Shown here in pieces: positions 21,436 to 24,267 of a DNA stretch of 24,267 nt; the first letter of the stretch is position 1; every line of letters begins with the position of its first letter. Source of the stretch: a virus. Where the stretch lies: IMG/VR virus record IMGVR_UViG_3300046001_007749, positions 1 to 24,267 of that record. One strand, 5' to 3'. The notes beneath the pieces are model-generated. The model ran no database searches, had not been told where the DNA came from, and saw only the letters and a list, made by a program, of their open reading frames with translations. The translations under genes were made by a program, and so were the position numbers.

Positions 21436-24204
21436 TTATGTTGAAGGAATTATACCTTTTGCTTTTAAATTTTGTATAATAGTATCAAAATTATCTTGTA
21501 TGTCCAAACTTGTATATTCAGGAAATAAAAATCCATTACCACTTGCTTCACTTCCTGGGACGTCTATTAGTATAAAATTAGGATCAGGGATGTATCTTCT
21601 TAAGAAAAACGAATTTAAATCTGTTCCTGGGGTGATATCACGATCAAGTAATAATGTGAGATTACCTCTAGTAGTAGTTCCTGTTGCGTAATCTGGATCT
21701 AATATAACATACGTTTGATTTTCGTCTCCCTCAAATCTAAGTTCATCTAATTTTTGTAATGTAAATGGTAAATTTGAATAGTATCCTGAACTTGTTGGAA
21801 ATATTTGAGTTTGAGTTAATGCTGAGAACATAGATGATGTCGCTACTAAAATATTACTAGATGAACCTGTAGTCCAATATGGAGAACCAATTATAGTAAT
21901 AGATGGATCTTGTAGTAAACTAATAACTCCTCCTGATTTTAAATTAACAGTAGCACTAGAGGGTGCTTCTATATAAAATTCATATCTATATGATGATAAA
22001 GGATTAGCATATGTTGGTGGTATATTCACATCCCAAGTAATTAATGTTGGTGTGGTAGGAGTTGTAAAAGAAGTACGTATATCCTGAATTATAGTATTAC
22101 CATTATTTGATGATATGCGAAATAAAAGACTCATAAGACCACTTCCTTGTAATGTAACTTCTACTCTTGGTTTTATTATAACTCTATTAGAATCAGCAGA
22201 TGAAGAAATGTAACTATTATTATTAGTAAATCCACTTCCTGAGTTAAATAATGTTGTTGTATTTGATGCATTAGTAATTTCATAACTACCAGAGGTATTC
22301 ATCATATTAAAATATGTACCAGTAATAGATCCTGTGCCTAAACTTACAACTGTTGTGAAATCAGGAAGTGTTACATCATCTCCAAATTTTATCTGTGAAG
22401 ATGAATTAGCTGTACTTCCAGATTGAGACCATATAACTGGTTTAGGAACAACTCCTGTTTTTATTATTGGGCGAAGTCCTTGAGTATTAGTAACATTTCC
22501 TGTACTTGTGGCAAATGCAATGTTTATTTTTTGATCAGATGAAAAATTTTGTGTTAAATTCGCATAATAAGGATCTGCTAAATTTGGAGTTAATGTGTTT
22601 CCATCTTTATCTATTAAATATAATATATGAGCTCCTTTTTTATTTATCAATTCATAACTTGTACCTCCTAAAGAGTCAAAATATGCAAAGTATGTTCCTA
22701 AAGAAGAAACTGATGGTTGTTTTAACGTTGTAGCTCCTAAATCTTCATTTGTTGAATTTTCTTCATAAGCTACTTGTGTGGTAGTTCGTAAATTAAAATC
22801 ATCTGTTGAATTTTTTGTTCCTAAATATCTAGGTCTAATTTGACTTAATAGTCTATAATTGTATGGTTTTACAGGAGCTCGTTCTGCTGTATTGTTTAAA
22901 ATTTCTTGTTGATTACTTGGAATTACTGTTCCTCCATTACCATCATAATTTACTAACATTATATAAGGATCATATTCTAAACCATCTGCGTTACCATATA
23001 AAACATTACAATCATCATAAAAGAAATTTGTTGTTAAATATGGTTCTAAAACTGTTAGTCTAGATTCAGAATGTGGTTCTACTGATTGAGAGAATGACCA
23101 TTGGACTGTGTCCATACCTGCGGTACCAGTTTGAGATAAATTAGATACTCCTAAAAAATATGAACCATTTTCTAAAGGAACAAAACTCCCTGTTATTAAT
23201 GATAGTTGACCTAATGATGAAGTTACAGTTATAGATGCTCCTACAGTTCCTGGATTTGATAATGGGTCTACTCCTATTCCCCAAATTATACTTTGTGTTG
23301 TTGAAGCATAAAATATAGCTGATGCTGAGTATGTTATTTTAATATTAGGAGTATCTCCAAAAGTATAGTAACCTGTAGATGAATTAAAATATCCTAATAT
23401 GTCTGAGTTTACATTGAATATTGAACCCGTAATATATCTAAATGATGAGGCAGGAATTGTAGTACTACTAGTAGTATATACTGATGCGCTAAAAGTATGA
23501 TTTAATATATTATTATTAATAGATGAAGTTACATCTTGAGTTATTCTAAAATCAATACTTGGTAAGTTAAAATTTATATTAATTGAACCAGATGCAAATG
23601 CTATTCCTAATGTGGAACCTGAGGTAGGAACATAGGATATTGATGCGGAATACGATCCTGTTACTACTCCGGCTCCAATATTTGGATTAAAAAATTGTTT
23701 ACTAGTTATTCCATTAGAACCTGTAAATAATATATAAAAGATTTCTTTAGAAGTTCCTGGAGATGCACTTGCTGAAAAGTAGCAAGTAGTTGTTACAGTA
23801 TATCCTCCATTTGGAAAATCATATAAACCTGTTCCTCCTATACTTCCTGTAGTGTCAGTATATCCATAGAATATAGGAGATGTATTATCTCCAGCTGCTA
23901 AGGTATAAGTATCAGTTGATGAGGAGGGATTTGTTGGAGATTTAAATTTATCAGTTGAATCTCCTAAAATAACTGGTCCTACTCTATATAAGTAATAATC
24001 TGGATATTCGGCAATTGTTAGTACGGGGAAGTCTACTATTCCTAAGTCATCTAATGATAATCTTACATTAGTTAATTCTTGTAAAGATAATGTATTATCA
24101 TGACCTTGTTCATCAGTTCGATTGATTTTGATGTATTTTACTCCTTTTGTAATAACAAACGGTGCAGGTCTAGATCCAGGAGCAGTTGTATATGATATTG
24201 GCAT
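21436..24204 (-). CDS. Large Ser/Thr-rich tail or baseplate protein
   Basis: This is a 922-aa protein dominated by Ser, Thr, Gly, Tyr and Asn, with many short GS/SGS turns, as expected for an elongated beta-rich tail, baseplate or fibre component. The N-terminal segment (KYIKINRTDEQGHDNTLSLQELTNVRLSL, YPDYYLYRV) is well ordered and may attach to the particle. Repeated beta-like blocks fill about 100-370. A conserved-looking middle follows (YDDCNVLYGNADGLEYDPYIM, RPRYLGTKNST). The C-terminus ends in LLLDRDITPGTDLNSFFLRR, NGFLFPEYTS and DNFDTIIQNLKAKG. I recognise this last part from other phage structural proteins. No enzymatic motif is seen. It starts nine bases after the stop of the partial upstream gene. 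Confidence 0.75.
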   Translation of the reverse strand: MPISYTTAPGSRPAPFVITKGVKYIKINRTDEQGHDNTLSLQELTNVRLSLDDLGIVDFPVLTIAEYPDYYLYRVGPVILGDSTDKFKSPTNPSSSTDTYTLAAGDNTSPIFYGYTDTTGSIGGTGLYDFPNGGYTVTTTCYFSASASPGTSKEIFYILFTGSNGITSKQFFNPNIGAGVVTGSYSASISYVPTSGSTLGIAFASGSININFNLPSIDFRITQDVTSSINNNILNHTFSASVYTTSSTTIPASSFRYITGSIFNVNSDILGYFNSSTGYYTFGDTPNIKITYSASAIFYASTTQSIIWGIGVDPLSNPGTVGASITVTSSLGQLSLITGSFVPLENGSYFLGVSNLSQTGTAGMDTVQWSFSQSVEPHSESRLTVLEPYLTTNFFYDDCNVLYGNADGLEYDPYIMLVNYDGNGGTVIPSNQQEILNNTAERAPVKPYNYRLLSQIRPRYLGTKNSTDDFNLRTTTQVAYEENSTNEDLGATTLKQPSVSSLGTYFAYFDSLGGTSYELINKKGAHILYLIDKDGNTLTPNLADPYYANLTQNFSSDQKINIAFATSTGNVTNTQGLRPIIKTGVVPKPVIWSQSGSTANSSSQIKFGDDVTLPDFTTVVSLGTGSITGTYFNMMNTSGSYEITNASNTTTLFNSGSGFTNNNSYISSSADSNRVIIKPRVEVTLQGSGLMSLLFRISSNNGNTIIQDIRTSFTTPTTPTLITWDVNIPPTYANPLSSYRYEFYIEAPSSATVNLKSGGVISLLQDPSITIIGSPYWTTGSSSNILVATSSMFSALTQTQIFPTSSGYYSNLPFTLQKLDELRFEGDENQTYVILDPDYATGTTTRGNLTLLLDRDITPGTDLNSFFLRRYIPDPNFILIDVPGSEASGNGFLFPEYTSLDIQDNFDTIIQNLKAKGIIPST

Positions 24205-24213
24205 TTTTAAAAA

Positions 24214-24267
24214 TTAAAGTGATGATGAATCATATAATAAATATATTTCTCCTTGATTTGGTGTCTC
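24214..24267 (-). CDS. C-terminal end of an upstream gene (cut by window edge)
   Basis: One minus-strand frame is open from the right edge to a TAA at 24214-24216 and encodes ETPNQGEIYLLYDSSSL. The other two frames do not give a better continuation. It fits the tight spacing of the block, with nine bases to the next start. The family cannot be told from 17 residues; the neighbour suggests a structural protein. Confidence 0.55.
   Translation of the reverse strand, partial: ETPNQGEIYLLYDSSSL

Noticed and set aside
24236-24250. A further AT motif near the right edge
   Set aside because: It lies inside the coding end of the partial upstream gene (24214-24267) and encodes EIYLLYD, so it is more likely coincidental.

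Overview
The window is a compact stretch of a large, AT-rich tailed-phage genome, most likely a T4-like myovirus from an uncultured host. Every supported gene is on the minus strand and almost all the DNA is coding. Genes are chained by one-base TAATG overlaps (at about 314, 4241, 7921, 9962, 13752 and 15485) and four-base ATGA overlaps (4492, 7463, 17305). I see no Shine-Dalgarno sequence ahead of any gene checked. The A/T-rich leaders, together with a histone H1-like gene of a type common in Bacteroidota, point weakly to a Bacteroidota host. No capsid, terminase or portal gene is visible, so the lineage call rests on the gene mix and is an inference.

Layout, from the right (upstream) end to the left. 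(1) 18721-24267: tail or baseplate-type structural genes, namely a 17-residue C-terminal remnant, a 922-aa protein, a 217-aa protein and two paralogues sharing a C-terminal module. (2) 16520-18709: a small nucleic-acid module with a GIY-YIG (SegE-like) protein, a DnaG-type primase and a PD-(D/E)XK exonuclease. (3) 1371-16450: a long run of proteins of mostly unknown function, plus recognisable enzyme folds: P-loop kinase, HExxH metalloprotease, HAD-type nucleotidase, restriction-endonuclease-like fold, phosphoribosyltransferase-like fold, zinc ribbon, GAF-like membrane protein, histone H1-like protein and several Cys-rich proteins. (4) 1-1228: UV-damage endonuclease, translationally coupled to an FAD-dependent oxidoreductase that runs off the window.

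The most interesting signal is in region 3. At least nine otherwise unrelated proteins begin with the same kind of short amphipathic leader (M-x-x-L-x-x-[LI]-[LI]-x-x... ending in [LI]-x-E), for example MIKLIDILKNVINE, MKDLKQLIRESINE, MISLIDILKQILLE, MIKLIHLLKE and MYKLTDLYKQLKE. This resembles the T4 capsid-targeting sequence, which takes internal proteins into the prohead and is cut after [LI]-x-E by the gp21 protease. One protein carries a second copy in mid-chain, and others have [LI]xE sites at domain boundaries. My reading, which is inference, is that this block encodes a capsid-packaged, protease-processed cargo of enzymes and DNA-binding proteins that could be delivered with the genome. 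A recurrent AT motif (core ATATTTATAA on the coding strand) sits in most gaps longer than about 10 bases and may be a phage promoter.
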